This document shows positions 1 through 13,299 of a stretch of 64,000 bases of DNA, in pieces. Within the stretch, counting starts at the first letter, position 1. The number at the start of each line of letters is the position of its first letter. Source of the stretch: Synaphobranchus kaupii (Eukaryota; Chordata; Actinopteri; Anguilliformes; Synaphobranchidae); assembly GCA_029718625.1 (NCBI GenBank), contig CM056377.1, positions 35,843,457 through 35,907,456 on the forward strand, given 5' to 3'. The notes beneath the pieces were generated by a model. It saw only the letters and a list, made by a program, of their open reading frames with translations. It did no database searches and was not told the origin of the DNA. Made by a program: the position numbers and the translations under genes.

Positions 1-359
1 TCTCAACAGCGCTGGCCTCACAACTCAAAATGACTCCAAGCAAGATACAGCAGCCTTCTTTCCGAGGGCACGTGCACGCCCAATCTTTTTTTTTCCTCAG
101 GCCTTAAGCTCATTGGTCATTTTTTTTTGTTTGCCGTCACGCTGTCCTTACATGTGCGCCGCCCTAAAACACGGGGCGAACAAGAAATTTGAAGTCACTC
201 AAAATAAATCTGCAGAACGCCGCAAAAAAAAGAGAAAGACTCTGGCCATGAAAGCTAATGGCTGCTACCGCCCACTTATTACGCTTTTACCATAAAAAAA
301 AGATACAAATGTGGGCTGCAGCACTAAAGATGAATGGCCCCTTCCTTTCAGGAGAGCTG

Positions 360-720
360 GCCTCCTCTCATCAAAGCGGCGGCCGTCCATTAGGAAGAAA
401 TGGCGGCGCGATTGCGCGGCGGCCCCGCAGCACATCCAGCCCCCTTTCTTCGCGGGCGCTGTCGGGCCCTTCTACGGACGCTAACAAGACGGCCATTATT
501 CAGGGCCCTCCCTCCTCCGCTCTCCTTCTGGCAGGTGCAGAATTGTGGGGGTGTGCAAGGGACCGGGCCTGCCTGCCTGCATCTGGGACTGCTGCCACAG
601 CCTGAATGAGTCACTTTCATCGGAGGGGAAGGGCTCAGATCTCCAAATTGCCCCGCCGCTACGGGCCGGGGGGTCACCGCCGAGCCCGTGGGTGCAACAC
701 TTTCGGCGGAAAGCGGCCTT
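360..720. other. GC/CpG-rich block
   Basis: CpG-dense sequence including GGCGGCCG and GCGCGGCGG motifs, contrasting with AT-rich flanks. Overlapping small ORFs in several frames have no recognisable motifs. It could be a CpG-rich regulatory element; no gene start is supported. Confidence 0.3.
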
Positions 721-854
721 TTCACATTCGTCTTTTATGTCCCGCGTGAAAAAGAGGGGTGGTGGGGGGGCAGGGAGGAATCTGTGAAAGTCTGCTCACT
801 GGATTTCTTCACAATAAATCTGAAGGGAGAGCGTGAGGGAGGAAGAGAGAGACG

Positions 855-2770
855 GAGGGAGCATGAGAGAGTGAGATAGGCACATAGAGGGAGTGTGAGA
901 GAGCGAGATATAGGCACATAGAGGGAGTGTGAGAGAGAGAGATATAGGCACATAGAGGGAGTGTGAGAGAGAGAGATATAGGCACATAGAGGGAGCGTGA
1001 GAGAGCGAGATATAGGCACATAGAGGGAGCGTGAGAGAGAGAGATATAGGCACATAGAGGGAGCATGAGAGAGCGAGATATAGGCACATAGAGGGAGTGT
1101 GAGAGAGCGAGATATAGGCACATAGAGGGAGTGTGAGAGAGAGAGATATAGGCACATAGAGGGAGTGTGAGAGAGTGAGATATAGGCACATAGAGGGAGT
1201 GTGAGAGAGAGAGATATAGGCACATAGAGGGAGCGTGAGAGAGAGAGATATAGGCACATAGAGTGAGCGTGAGAGAGAGAGATATAGGCACATAGAGTGA
1301 GCGTGAGAGAGAGAGATATAGGCACATAGAGTGAGCGTGAGAGAGAGAGATATAGGCACATAGAGGGAGCATGAGAGAGCGAGATATAGGCACATAGAGG
1401 AAGTGTGAGAGAGAGAGATATAGGCACATAGAGTGAGCGTGAGAGAGAGAGATATAGGCACATAGAGTGAGCGTGAGAGAGAGAGATATAGGCACATAGA
1501 GGGAGCATGAGAGAGCGAGATATAGGCACATAGAGGGAGTGTGAGAGAGCGAGATATAGGCACATAGAGGGAGTGTGAGAGAGAGAGATATAGGCACATA
1601 GAGGGAGTGTGAGAGAGTGAGATATAGGCACATAGAGGGAGTGTGAGAGAGCGAGATATAGGCACATAGAGGGAGTGTGAGAGAGCGAGATATAGGCACA
1701 TAGAGGGAGCGTGAGAGAGTGAGATATAGGCACATAGAGGGAGTGTGAGAGAGAGAGATATAGGCACATAGAGGGAGTGTGAGAGAGCGAGATATAGGCA
1801 CATAGAGGGAGCGTGAGAGAGAGAGATATAGGCACATAGAGGGAGTGTGAGAGAGAGAGATATAGGCACATAGAGGGAGTGTGAGAGAGCGAGATATAGG
1901 CACATAGAGGGAGCATGAGAGAGCGAGATATAGGCACATAGAGGGAGTGTGAGAGAGCGAGATATAGGCACATAGAGGGAGTGTGAGAGAGCGAGATATA
2001 GGCACATAGAGGGAGTGTGAGAGAGCGAGATATAGGCACATAGAGGGAGTGTGAGAGAGCGAGATATAGGCACATAGAGGGAGTGTGAGAGAGAGATATA
2101 GGCACATAGAGGGAGTGTGAGAGAGCGAGATATAGGCACATAGAGGGAGCGTGAGAGAGAGAGATATAGGCACATAGAGGGAGTGTGAGAGAGAGATATA
2201 GGCACATAGAGGGAGTGTGAAAGAGCGAGATATAGGCACACAGAGGGAGTGTGAGAGAGCGAGATATAGGCACATAGAGGGAGTGTGAGAGAGTGAGATA
2301 TAGGCACACAGAGGGAGTGTGAGAGAGCGAGATATAGGCACATAGAGGGAGTGTGAAAGAGCGAGATATAGGCACACAGAGGGAGTGTGAGAGAGAGAGA
2401 TATAGGCACATAGAGGGAGTGTGAAAGAGCGAGATATAGGCACACAGAGGGAGTGTGAGAGAGAGAGATATAGGCACATAGAGGGAGTGTGAGAGAGCGA
2501 GATATAGGCACATAGAGGGAGCATGAGAGAGTGAGATATAGGCACACAGAGGGAGTGTGAGAGAGCGAGATATAGGCACATAGAGGGAGTGTGAGAGAGT
2601 GAGATATAGGCACATAGAGGGAGTGTGAGAGAGCGAGATATAGGCACATAGAGGGAGTGTGAGAGAGCGAGATATAGGCACATAGAGGGAGTGTGAGAGA
2701 GCGAGATATAGCCACATAGAGGGAGTGTGAGAGAGCGAGATATAGGCACATAGAGGGAGTGTGAGAAAGA
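855..2770. repeat. 34-bp minisatellite, about 56 copies
   Basis: The unit is GATATAGGCACATAGAGGGA followed by GTGTGAGAGAGCGA, with variants (GCGTGAGA, GCATGAGA, GAGTGAGC, CACACAGAGG) and a few 32-bp copies lacking two bases. Because 34 is 1 mod 3 and the reverse strand lacks stop codons, all three minus frames stay open through the whole array, giving artefactual ORFs of over 650 codons with a 34-residue period. Confidence 0.97.
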
Positions 2771-3364
2771 GAGCAAGAGCGAGAGAGGAGAAGCGCGACA
2801 CGCTTTTCACCCGCACGGGGCAAAGACAGAACTGTCCCTCCCTGCCTCAAACTTCAAAAGAGGGGTAACTTCTTCAGCATTTTCATTTGAAGAAGGGTAC
2901 ATTTTTGACAGGGGCCAAACTTACACTTTATTTTGGCTGTTCAATGTCTGCACTTCAAAATACGCTTCCCTCTTTCAGACCTGTATCTCTCCCCCTAACC
3001 ACCCAACACCTGCCAATCCAGACAGGCTGGAGGAGAGCACACATTTGGTTAAAGAAAAACAATGTAGCTCTGAGCTGACCCCTATATATTTAACCTAAAT
3101 AATTTGACAGAAATCTTAAATAAGGGTGTGCAGAGACCTCAGCCAACAAACATATCTGTATCTGTACTCAGTTCATATATGCGGGAGGGGGCTCATGCAT
3201 CAAATGCATTTTATTGTGCACAACAATTACCATTGTTTCATTTTACATTTATTTTCCAACTAATCTCATCTTCCGAATATCTTAAGAAAATAATTGGAAC
3301 AACCCATCAGTGCATTTCCAAACATGGTAATTGGATTTGGATACACTCCTAATTTTAAATGTCC

Positions 3365-3365
<1 letters not shown>

Positions 3366-3403
<38 letters not shown>
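3366..3403. repeat. (AATC)n microsatellite
   Basis: About nine and a half perfect copies of the tetranucleotide. Confidence 0.95.
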
Positions 3404-3404
<1 letters not shown>

Positions 3405-3851
3405 GATTAAATGTTCTCCTTCTTTATAGACTACCAATTACTACAGAAAATGATCATTGATTTTGTTAAATAAAAAACAAACCTGTGTAAGGATTTTTGA
3501 TTTCCCCTTCCTGAATCATTCAAAGGTTTCAGCCACTTTATCAATTTGTCTATATGACACACTGAATTAATTGCCTTCTATGTGGAGCCTGATAACGGAG
3601 GCTCCCTGCTTGTTGATATGTTCAGACGAGAGGCAACAAACAATCTTATACCATATACGTATACAAAGATTCCGGACATGGCTGTACGTATATATACATT
3701 AAATGAATGGATGATAGGCAGTAGGTTAAATGCTCAGTGAAAACATATCTTCTCAGTTCCCATGTGTTTGTATTTGTGTATTTGTGAGGTCAACAGTTCA
3801 CACACAGAGTACACTGGTAGCCTTGTAGGTAATTGTTAATAAAGAACAGTA

Positions 3852-3852
<1 letters not shown>

Positions 3853-3882
<30 letters not shown>
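3853..3882. repeat. Poly-G tract (30 G)
   Basis: Thirty consecutive G on the plus strand, followed by AGTGCAG. The length is likely to be unreliable in any assembly and it can form G-quadruplexes. Confidence 0.95.
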
Positions 3883-3883
<1 letters not shown>

Positions 3884-4941
3884 GTGCAGTATGATGCCTC
3901 TCACCTGATCGCATGCTTCCCTACATGGCGAGAGTTCTGCAGCATGGTGACAGCATGAGGAATCTGTTAAGAGCAGACAGAGAAATGGGATTTACATTCA
4001 TTTCAGTCACTCCCTGTTATGTCCTATTTCATCCTCTGCACTGATAGTTGGTTTCCAGAGCAGGTTGAACCTTGAAATCCACCCTAGAGAGATTCAATTT
4101 ACTACAAGTTACCGAGGTGGGTTTGTTCAGGACAAAGAAAATGTCAGGATTTCTTTTTGTGAAGGGAAGTAGCTAAAAATAAATAAGTGTTCACAAACAG
4201 ACGATGCAAACAAACAGACATAAACAATCGCCGTGATCTCTGCACGCGGCTGAATCCAGACCACAGTCTGCTCTACCTGTGTTTCTCTCAAAGCCACACA
4301 GACTGTGTTCTACTCAAGAGTGCAGCGGTAGTGGTTCATAATTCAGGCAGTAGGCAAACCAGGAGTGAAGACACAAAGGCTAGTGTAGGGGCCGCCAAAG
4401 GGCAGCGGAAAAATCCCCCCAAACACATGCATAACACAAAGAGCCTGGTGCAACAGGGAGTGGAGATACAGGCAACCTCAGAGACCAGCCCCGAGGGGCA
4501 GAGACAGAAGCTCTGTATAGACTCCCCTCTCCTTCAAAGTCCCCCTCCAGCCTGTCTACAGCTATCATTTCCAAACCCTCCACACCAACGTGTCATTTTC
4601 TCTGAGTTTTCAAGAAAATGAAGTTCCTTTTCATTACAGCCAGGTCTCTGGAATTCACTACATGTCAGAAATGCTCAGAATATCAGCACTTTCAAATCAA
4701 TTTTAATGACCCAAGGTGTGCAGTCACCAGCAGTCAACAATATATACGTCAAAGGAAAGCATCTTTGAAATGGAAGCTACATTGAAATAAGCTGAAGAAA
4801 TACTGATGCTGTTTAAAACAATGGTCTGGTTGGGGGAAATGTTATATTGTACTACTAAGCAGGGATGTACATTACAGAAATCAGATGAATCATGGAGACG
4901 CATTGATTAATCAAAAATGGGAATAATCGGACAAGATGCAC

Positions 4942-5395
4942 CTTACATTACATTACATTACATTCATTTAGCAGACGCTTTTATCCAAAGCGACGTACAG
5001 TAAGTGCGTACAGAGACATCATCAAGATCATTACAGAACAGACAAGGCAAAGCACATCCTTCGCATAATGTAACAGCTATCCCTAGCAATGAACGTCGAC
5101 TGTAGTTCACAGTAAGCTGTGGGCAAATCAGCAACACCACACTACCATTCCAAATGCTATTATAAACTATGATAAACAGACAGGAAAACACAGGGAACAG
5201 GGAACAGTTCATTCCACCACTGAGGAGCTAATGTGGAAAAACTCAGTCGGGACAAGCGAGAGCCTTTGACACGGAGGGGGGGAAGTGCCAGTCGCCCTGC
5301 TGTAGAAGAGCGAAGTGGTCGAGCAGGAACACCTTGATCCTAAAGTGACTTGTTCACTGCAATATTCAGGGTTTTCCAGATGATAGGATCGCAAC
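4942..5395. repeat. Dispersed teleost repeat (SINE/L2-tail-like)
   Basis: Starts with a TTACA pentamer array (4,945-4,965) followed by CATTTAGCAGACGCTTTTAT and CCAAAGCGACGTACA, a sequence that recurs widely in fish genomes in my recollection. The following 400 bp (GAACAGTTCATTCCACCACT and an AAGTGGTCGAGC stretch) is probably the same element. Family name not assigned. Confidence 0.6.
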
Positions 5396-6886
5396 AGGTG
5401 CCCCTACCTCCCCACAGACCTCCTTTCACTCCATAAATTCCCTGTTCAAACAGTTGCCCCCAACATTATTATAAATGAATGAGCGCTAAAGGAGAACAGA
5501 TTCCTCGTGTCGGGATTCAGGAACAGGAAAGAGCACAATAGCACCTAGTCTAAACACAAAACAAAACTTCCAAGAAGACTTCCATCTTTGTCAGAACTGA
5601 TGTCCATTGCAGATAAGCCAACAGAACAAAACCGGTTTGTTGTTTTTTTTAACGCCACTAACCACCCAAGTGAAGAATGTCTTGCTTAGATCCTAGAAGA
5701 CCTCTGAATTATATTCTAATTATATTCGCCATAAATAAAATAGATGCATCAATAAAATGTTTTCCCCCCCAAAAGCATTAACATGCGGTAAATCTGTCAA
5801 AAAAAGTTTGTGCGCTACATGAATAAAAACTTTGCCCTCAGGGTAGGAAAGTCTGGACTTAGCCATGGAACAATGGCTATAATCTAACACAGAGAATAGG
5901 CCTTGAGTGGTCTGCAGGATACTTTCACCGCAGACACTCTGAATGGCATACTTCTAATGATCACAAAGGAAGATAATTCTTAGGAAAATATATTATCATA
6001 TGTTTATACTTCTTGAGAAAATATCATCATTATCAGAATTGGGCCCTCTCAGACGTCCTTTCATCTTAGACCAGACACTGTCCTTTACTGTTCCAGGCAG
6101 CGCGCTTTCATCAACTTGATTCTATCTGTTTTTCTAAATGTGGCTCCCATATCAGGCAATGCACTGAAGAGTAACAACAAACAGCACTTCTCATGTTGAG
6201 ATGATACATCCCCGGCCCTAAGTGCTGTGTTTTCCTGTCTAATATATCTCTGGGCCGTGTCATTAGGCCGGGGACGGACAGCCTGGCTGCTTTCTGTTTT
6301 TAATCCACGGTTAGACAAGAGACTCGGAGCTGAAAGGGTTTTTGGCTGGAAGGTAAACCAAGAACACGGCTCTCCTCTCCCTCTGACAAATGGGGCTCCT
6401 GGCTTCCCAAACCTGTCCAACTCTGGGATGGGCCTGTGTCTGCCGAGTGTGAACTGCATGAAAAACTGGACCAGAACCACAAACACTTTGAAACCAGAGA
6501 AAATTTATGAATGCATGGAGTGTTCTGGAAGACAGTAACTACAGTCGTAAACCAAGGGCAGATATTCCCTGGGTTACCACTTCTGTGCAAAAGGTGGCCA
6601 GTCGTTGATTTTTATGTCTGTTACTTCTGAATAACAATCCTATTTGTACCCTCAACAGCATAGAGTAATCACAGTTTGTGTAAAATTTCCTATGTGTCAC
6701 CAAGACAATGTGGTGTGTCACCAAGACATATTTTTCACACGCATGAGCTTTTCATATCATCCTGGAGCTTTTCAATTGTGTTCCATACAAAAAATTTGCA
6801 ATTTTGGTAGAAGTATACATATTTTAGGGTTTAAATGCAATTTTTCTGAGTTCTTAGTAAAATTATTTCCCACGTGATATAACGTA

Positions 6887-7947
6887 GACTACCGTTCAAA
6901 AGTTTGGAATCACTGAGACATTTTTATGTTTTCGAAAGAAATTGATACTTTTATTCACCAAGGTAGCATTAAATTGATTAAAAAGTACAGTCAAGACATT
7001 GATAATGTTATAAACTACTAATTCTATGTCATTCTATCTCTAACTTAGCAATTGTACCCATTTTTACATAGACACCCCCATTTTAGGGCACCAAAAGTAA
7101 TTAACATAAATTTAAATAAAGTAATCATATTTAATATTTGGTTGCATATTATTTGCATGCCATGACTTCCTGATGCCTGTGACCCAACAACATCAAAAGA
7201 CTCTTAATATCTTATTTTCAGGTACTCTTACAAGCAATACTATAACCTCTAGATTAAGCTGTAAATTACACGGGAATAGTATGGAACACATAGTTGGCTA
7301 AATGGCCGTACGTCATCAAGGGTCTGAGGTATCAAACACGCCTCAAACCATCACTCTGCTGCCAGATACGCAGTAGAGATGGATGGATTTTTATTTTTCC
7401 TTATTTTTCCAAAAATAGGAAAATGAGTCAGGATTAACAACCCTTAAAGTGATCCATCGATATCTACTGTATATCTGACAGCAGAGTGATGGTTTGAGGC
7501 TCGTTTGATACCTCAGACCTTCGATGACATAGAACCATTTAGCCAACCAGCTTAATCTTGTCCCATAGATTCCCATAGAGATCCATTCAAATGCAGAGAG
7601 GTTATAGTATCGCTTGTAAGAGTACCTGAAAATTAGTATTTTGATGTTGTTGGGTCACAGACATCAGGAAGTCATTGCCTGCAAAGGCTATACAACCAAA
7701 TATTAAATATGATGACTTTATTTAAATTGATGTTAATAACTTTTGGTGCCCTAAAATAGGGGGGGGACTATGTGTAAAATTGTTACAATTGCTAAAGTAG
7801 AAATAGAATGAAATAGAAATAGCAATTTGTAACAATATCAATGTCTTGACTGTATTTTTTTGATCAATTTAATGCTACCTTGGTGAATAAAAGTATCAAT
7901 TTCTTGAAAAAAATGTCTCAGTGATTCCAAACTTTTGAACGGTAGTG
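6887..7947. mobile_element. Foldback/Tc1-type element with ~480-bp inverted arms
   Basis: The ends are CTACCGTTCAAAAGTTTGGA and its reverse complement, each flanked by TA (6,885-6,886; 7,948-7,949), the Tc1/mariner target. Inverted similarity extends almost to the centre (around 7,385-7,450), for example GGTCTGAGGTATCAAAC at 7,321 and its complement at 7,503. Inner segments resemble the non-coding part of the Tc1 copy at 18.2-19.8 kb (GGGCACCAAAAGTAATTAAC, TTTGGTTGCATATTATTTGC). No transposase remains, so it is a non-autonomous foldback. Confidence 0.85.
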
Positions 7948-9099
7948 TATATTTTTGCATAATCACAATCCGAATGTGTACGGACAGGGGGCGGGGTTTG
8001 GGACTTTTCAAAAAAGCTACGTCACTGCTCTTTTGTGGGCGTTTCAGATACTAAAACCAGGAAGAGAATGCCGATGGGCCTTTAAATAATACTAACTGAG
8101 AGAAAAATGCATCTTAACATATTTTCCTATTTTTGATATTCTAAAAGACTTAGTTTCCCTGCATAATTTCAGAATACCTTAACAAAATATTGGCCGTTCA
8201 ATTTAGCAGAACAATATACATGGACTTTTAAGCTCTCTGGAAAAAACAACAAATATCAGAAACCGAAACAAGCTAAAGCCACACAAAGAACATGGCCCTT
8301 AGAAAGTTCAAGCAACATCCACGAGAACAACAGTAGATGCCCATGAATTGCCCCAGTGTATCAACATGAAAAAAAAAACATGAAATTATCCAGACACCAG
8401 GGTACACCACGACTGTGCATTTCTATAATGCTCTTGGCTTTCCATATCTTTACTAATGCAACAGCAAAGGGCTCATTCTCACCACACTCATACTAAAACA
8501 CTAACTATTCCATATGAGTGATTATTAGCAGTGACCCAGGGAATACTCCACTCATGAAGAGTGACACTTAAGAGGATTATCCACAGTCCAGGGTTTTGCT
8601 CAGTGACACATGAACAGATTGTGATGTGTAGTGAGAGGAAACAGAGACATTATGCGAGGACGGCCCTCACATCTGGAGCTGCAGAGGAGCCTGGGGGACA
8701 TAGTCGCTCCCCCCCCCCAACATCGTGCCCTGTGGGTGCCTGTTTCCTCACTTACACCCCGTAGGCCGTTCGCACTGCCTCACTGCAGACCCTCGGCCCT
8801 CTCCAGCCTGACTCAGCCGCTAGGCATGCTCAAGCTCTGACCAACACGTGCTAGCACTTTAAGGGGGCTGCTACTGTGTCCTTGTTTTCTGAGGAATAAA
8901 AATAATGCCACCCACAAGCCACATCAAAGGGGTTCACCGCTTCAACCCCTACTCCCCCCACACCCGTCCCATCTAACCCCTGGAGACAGGCCCTGGGTCC
9001 CCCCCCCCCCATCTGTTTCACGTGGCAAATTGTTTGCAGCAAAAGAACGTTACGAGGTACCTCGGTGCGTGAAAAAAAATCTCAGAAAGTACGCATTTG

Positions 9100-9690
9100 A
9101 TGTTCAAACTCGGCATATCTGGCAGGAATTAAAGGGACTTAAAAGAGCGGCGCTTGACAGGCCAGCGAAGCTGATCAAACGTGAATGGAAACCAGATCTA
9201 GCGCCAGTTTACAATTTGGGACGTGGACTCTGCGCCTGGCCGCTGAATGGATGGGGCGGCTCTGGATCCCATTTTACCCAAACGGCAGAGTGAGGAAACG
9301 CAGGCTCGGGTTCTGTTTGCTTGCGCTCCCGTCTCATCTGTCCCTCAAGCCGGGGGGGGGGGGGGGCGGGGAGAGGGGAGGGGTGACACAGGCAGACAAA
9401 CGCTGTTCCCATCCTTTCCTTTCTCTTTCATTTTGGGGCTCTGGAGCGGCGTTCCTGCGCTGACGGCTCGGGGAGCCCGTTCGGCGCGAGGCGGAGAGAC
9501 CCACGGAGTCGGCGAACGCCGAGGGAGAGGAACGCTGCCAGATTCCACCGGACAACAAACAAACCACACTGAATGTGCGGGCAGCACTGTTCCAGCCCCC
9601 CTCATTTATTCTGGGTGAACATTAGCGGCGGCGGAGCTATGCGACCCGCTGCAGCCGGATAGCTACCAAGCGCTCGCCTTGCCAATGAAT
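9100..9690. other. GC-rich block with G15 tract
   Basis: CpG-rich sequence (for example CTCGGGGAGCCCGTTCGGCG) with a G run at about 9,352-9,366. Short overlapping ORFs lack motifs. Possibly a regulatory or conserved non-coding element within the putative tgfbr1 intron; no stronger statement is possible. Confidence 0.3.
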
Positions 9691-10178
9691 GGGGGACCAG
9701 GCAACGGCCTCTGTATCTCGGCTCTTTAATGAGCTGCCATTTTAATTACACAATCAGAGGTGCAGTGGACCATTTAGTCGCAGCCACTGTAGCTCCTGTG
9801 TGATGCGCAGCCTTTGTTTAGAACACAGGACAATTGTTCAAGCCAAACAAATTACGGCAGCTAAGAAAATTGATAAAAGCCGTGGCGACGGCGCTTATTC
9901 TCCCCCGTGTGTGCTTTCCACCTTTCATGTTTCTTTTCGGTCAAAATGAGTACTGGAACATATTAATATTAAGCGACTTACATCGAGAGGCAAAACAACG
10001 AAGTGACACATCAGCTGTTCAAAAAGCAATCAGGTATTAAGCAAGCAAGTAATCGCTGGTTTTACACTCACAGAACTATTAATCAGAAGCAAGGAAGCAG
10101 ATTAAATTATACACAAAAAACTGTCAAATTATAAAAGATTACATTGAGGGAAGCCTCCAAATCAGAGAGGAAGAGGAA

Positions 10179-10200
10179 GGGGGGGGGGGGGTGGGGGGGG
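10179..10200. repeat. Interrupted poly-G tract
   Basis: Thirteen G, one T, eight G. Confidence 0.9.
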
Positions 10201-11894
10201 CTCCTCTGAGGGATTTAGAGGAGCGCTGTGACTGGCTGTTTACTGTAGGACCTGCAGACTAGTGCAAGATGTGTGGACAGAACAGAGCTGAGGGAAACAC
10301 TTGCATGCAGTTATGAGGCCCTTTGATGGGGTCAGAGGTGAAGCCTGGACAGGTGAGCTGTGATAGGGGGCCAGATGTTTGATGGATGGAGAGGCAGGAG
10401 CCGGGCTGGTAAAGTGTGTAATGGGAGGGGTAGGGGCGCAGGGGGTACGGGGGACTGGAAGGGGGTAGGGAGTGGTCTGTAAGGAAACTGAGGGGTTGTG
10501 GGTCTAAACAGAGGACAAACAGTGGTGGGTGAGGTGGATACCTGGGATAAAAAATAAGTAACTGACAGAGAGCTGAAAATATCTGGGCGGGGAAGTGGGG
10601 TAATCATTTAAATGATTTCATAATTGTCTATGAGCGTGGAAGCCATTTTAACGTGGACGGCTTACAAATGTATAAGTGACAGATGTCGAATGAAAGGCTA
10701 GAATTTAGAAGACAGTGTCTCATGGGCTTCAACAGGGCACCAGATTGCATTTGTCCAGGCTACACAAGGTCCTCCCACGTTGACCAGCTGGAAATTGTCC
10801 ACCCCTTTGACCTGAAGTTGGACCCGTCCTCCCCACTAGCTGACCCAGCAGAGCAGGGCAGGGCAGACCACAGAACCCAGCATTCTTTTTCACAGATAAT
10901 CGAGAGCACAGACACCACTCCTCCTCAGTATGCCTGCCTGCTTGTGAGCCCAGACTCTGGCATTCTTGAAACAGCACACATCCACATAGAGTTCCTTCAT
11001 TCTGATGCGTACAAGAAGGGTGGAGATACATCAATCAAACCTGACAAAAGATTATTTTCATTAGCGTGAATTTTGTAGCGCAGTACTTTGATTGGCGTGA
11101 GGGAAAAAAAATGTTTTGGTATGGATTTTAGAGAGGTAGCTCAGAAGCATTTTCATTCAGCATAATATGTCAAAATATTCCAAATGCTATCAAACAAATA
11201 AAGTGTGATAGGGTGGACAAAAAGCTAGTGTCAATTTCAAATGACTGTATGTGTATGCCAGTGATGAGAAAATAGTTATTCTATTGTACAGGGAAGCAAC
11301 GTTTTCATTACATTCAAATGATTTTGCACTGAAACCTATGGTGCCTTATTGCAATTTGTGTGAAAAGTGTGAAAAGAGTTCATTCAGGATCTCAGAAACG
11401 TCAGCATCCCGTACTTTCACAAGTGACCATCAGTATTGCCCATTAAGCTCAGTGAATCTAGTATAAACTCCAATAGTAACTGCATGGCAGAGTAGATCTC
11501 AGTGTCCACATCACAGATTCATTTGTCCCTCAATCCTGGCAGCAGACACAGAACTGTTCTCTTTTTAGCTGTCCACAGACCACACCGTTTTCTCGAATAT
11601 CGTCCAGCCAGAATGACAATTTCGCATAAGACCGAGAAGCCTTGGGTTTACACCAGGGTGTCTTTATGGACCACACCACATTTCTGGCACTGTGGATTCA
11701 CAGCATGTAAAGACCCATTTGCCATTTCCCAGCATAACACAAGACTGAAACTGCGCAAAGTGAAGTATTTTGGCTATGAGACGATCTCAAAATAGCACCT
11801 CCCACAAATAAGTCAGCTAGAGGTAAAATTCAACAACAGTACGGCTGAAACCCAGATTTGGTTTCCTGCCTGTCCACTTCCTGTTGTTCCCTGC

Positions 11895-11921
11895 TGTGTG
11901 TGTGTGTGTGTGTGTGTGTGT
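11895..11921. repeat. (TG)n microsatellite
   Basis: About 13 TG dinucleotides. Confidence 0.93.
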
Positions 11922-13299
11922 ATTTGTCTCTGGCCAAGTTTTTGCTGAAAACCTAACAGGCACACTGTGTCATATGTTTCTAAATAGAAAACAAGGTGAA
12001 AGAAGGCCAATGACCACGCCACAGTGTAACTTCATATAGCTTCTTGTTACTCTAATCCAACTGAAAGAAATGTAATTACCCTCTTCCAGCATGTGCCATG
12101 CTCAATGAGGGGCATTCCTCTTCTAATTTCTGCTCCCTCCATTCCTCACTTGCAACCTACTGCCCCTTGGATAGAATCCGTTTTCCGGTCAAGAGTTCGC
12201 TTCCGGTGATTGAGGTCAATAACTGCAATAACCAGCGCAAAACTGGATAATGACGAAGCCTTCAGGTGCTGGATGATGAAGAAGCATCCACCGTTGCACA
12301 TTTGGGTAGTTATCTACTCAATCGTTATTACAAGACTGATTGCAGAACTGGAATTGCCTTTCAAAAAGTACCTTCCTGTTGCAAGACAATAGCTGTATCA
12401 TATTTTTCTTGGAATATCCTGAAGAAGAAGTGAAGAAAATAAATCGTGTTCCATCATCCATAGTGAAGCAAGGGGACCTCATCCATAATTCCTCAGATGA
12501 AGCAAAAGAAGTGAAGTTACAGCCAGTGCGTTCACAGCCAAATCAGTACGATGTAGAGTCTCAATTTGTCTACATCCTTCTCTGAGACAGCCGTCAACCC
12601 TTAAAGTAAAGATGAGATGGGACGCTGGGTGGGACAGTTATAGGTTAGCATGCTTTTCAGAGGATCATAATCTAACAGCAGTATCTGAAACCTACAATGT
12701 TCCACAGAGTCTCTATCAGAAGAAGGTAGGAAGGTAGAATCTAATCATGTAAAATGTTAAAACATAAATGGATTGTGTACTGCACTATCATGCAAGATCT
12801 ATTTTACCTAACCTTTGTCCATCTGACTTAAAATAACTTAGAGGTTTCTACAAACCATTGCTGAAGAAAGAAAGTCCCAGCAATTCAAAATTGGTTAATT
12901 GTTTCTGTAGAGTCCTTTGATTTTGCCAAATGTTGTGTAACACAAAAATACAGCATATATATTACAAAAATAAGTTTAATAAAAAAAAATCTAAAGGGGC
13001 CATTTGAAAGGTCTCTGCTCTGTTCTAGTTTTTTCTTTGTTCTCTTCGTTGGTGCATGCTTAAAAAAGAAATTTACCTTGAAAAAAAAGTCCTTATCACT
13101 CTTCTTCAATCATACAAACTTGCAGATGTTGCCACACATTAACTCACGATTACGGAAAATCGCAGCAGTACAAAAAAATCACATGTACTATGCTTGACAA
13201 ATCAACTATAGATACTGCGTCTTTCTTCTTCTTCTTTCAACTGAATGTCATATCCATAACTAAATATCTATGCCTGGTGGGGTCTTTAATATAGTTAAA

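Noticed and set aside
735..2850. Three overlapping minus-strand ORFs of about 655-693 codons
   Set aside because: They are readings of a 34-bp tandem repeat in three frames, with identical cyclic peptide and no domain, start context or splice support.
6085..6486. 133-codon minus-strand ORF, considered as a tgfbr1 ectodomain exon
   Set aside because: It lacks the cysteine spacing of the receptor ectodomain and any splice-site arrangement in phase 1.
12210..12585. Two adjacent plus-strand ORFs (ELELPFKKYLPVARQ; YPEEEVKKINRVPSSIVKQG)
   Set aside because: They read like possible protein, but no family was recognised, the frames differ, and no splice structure supports them; possibly an old repeat fragment.
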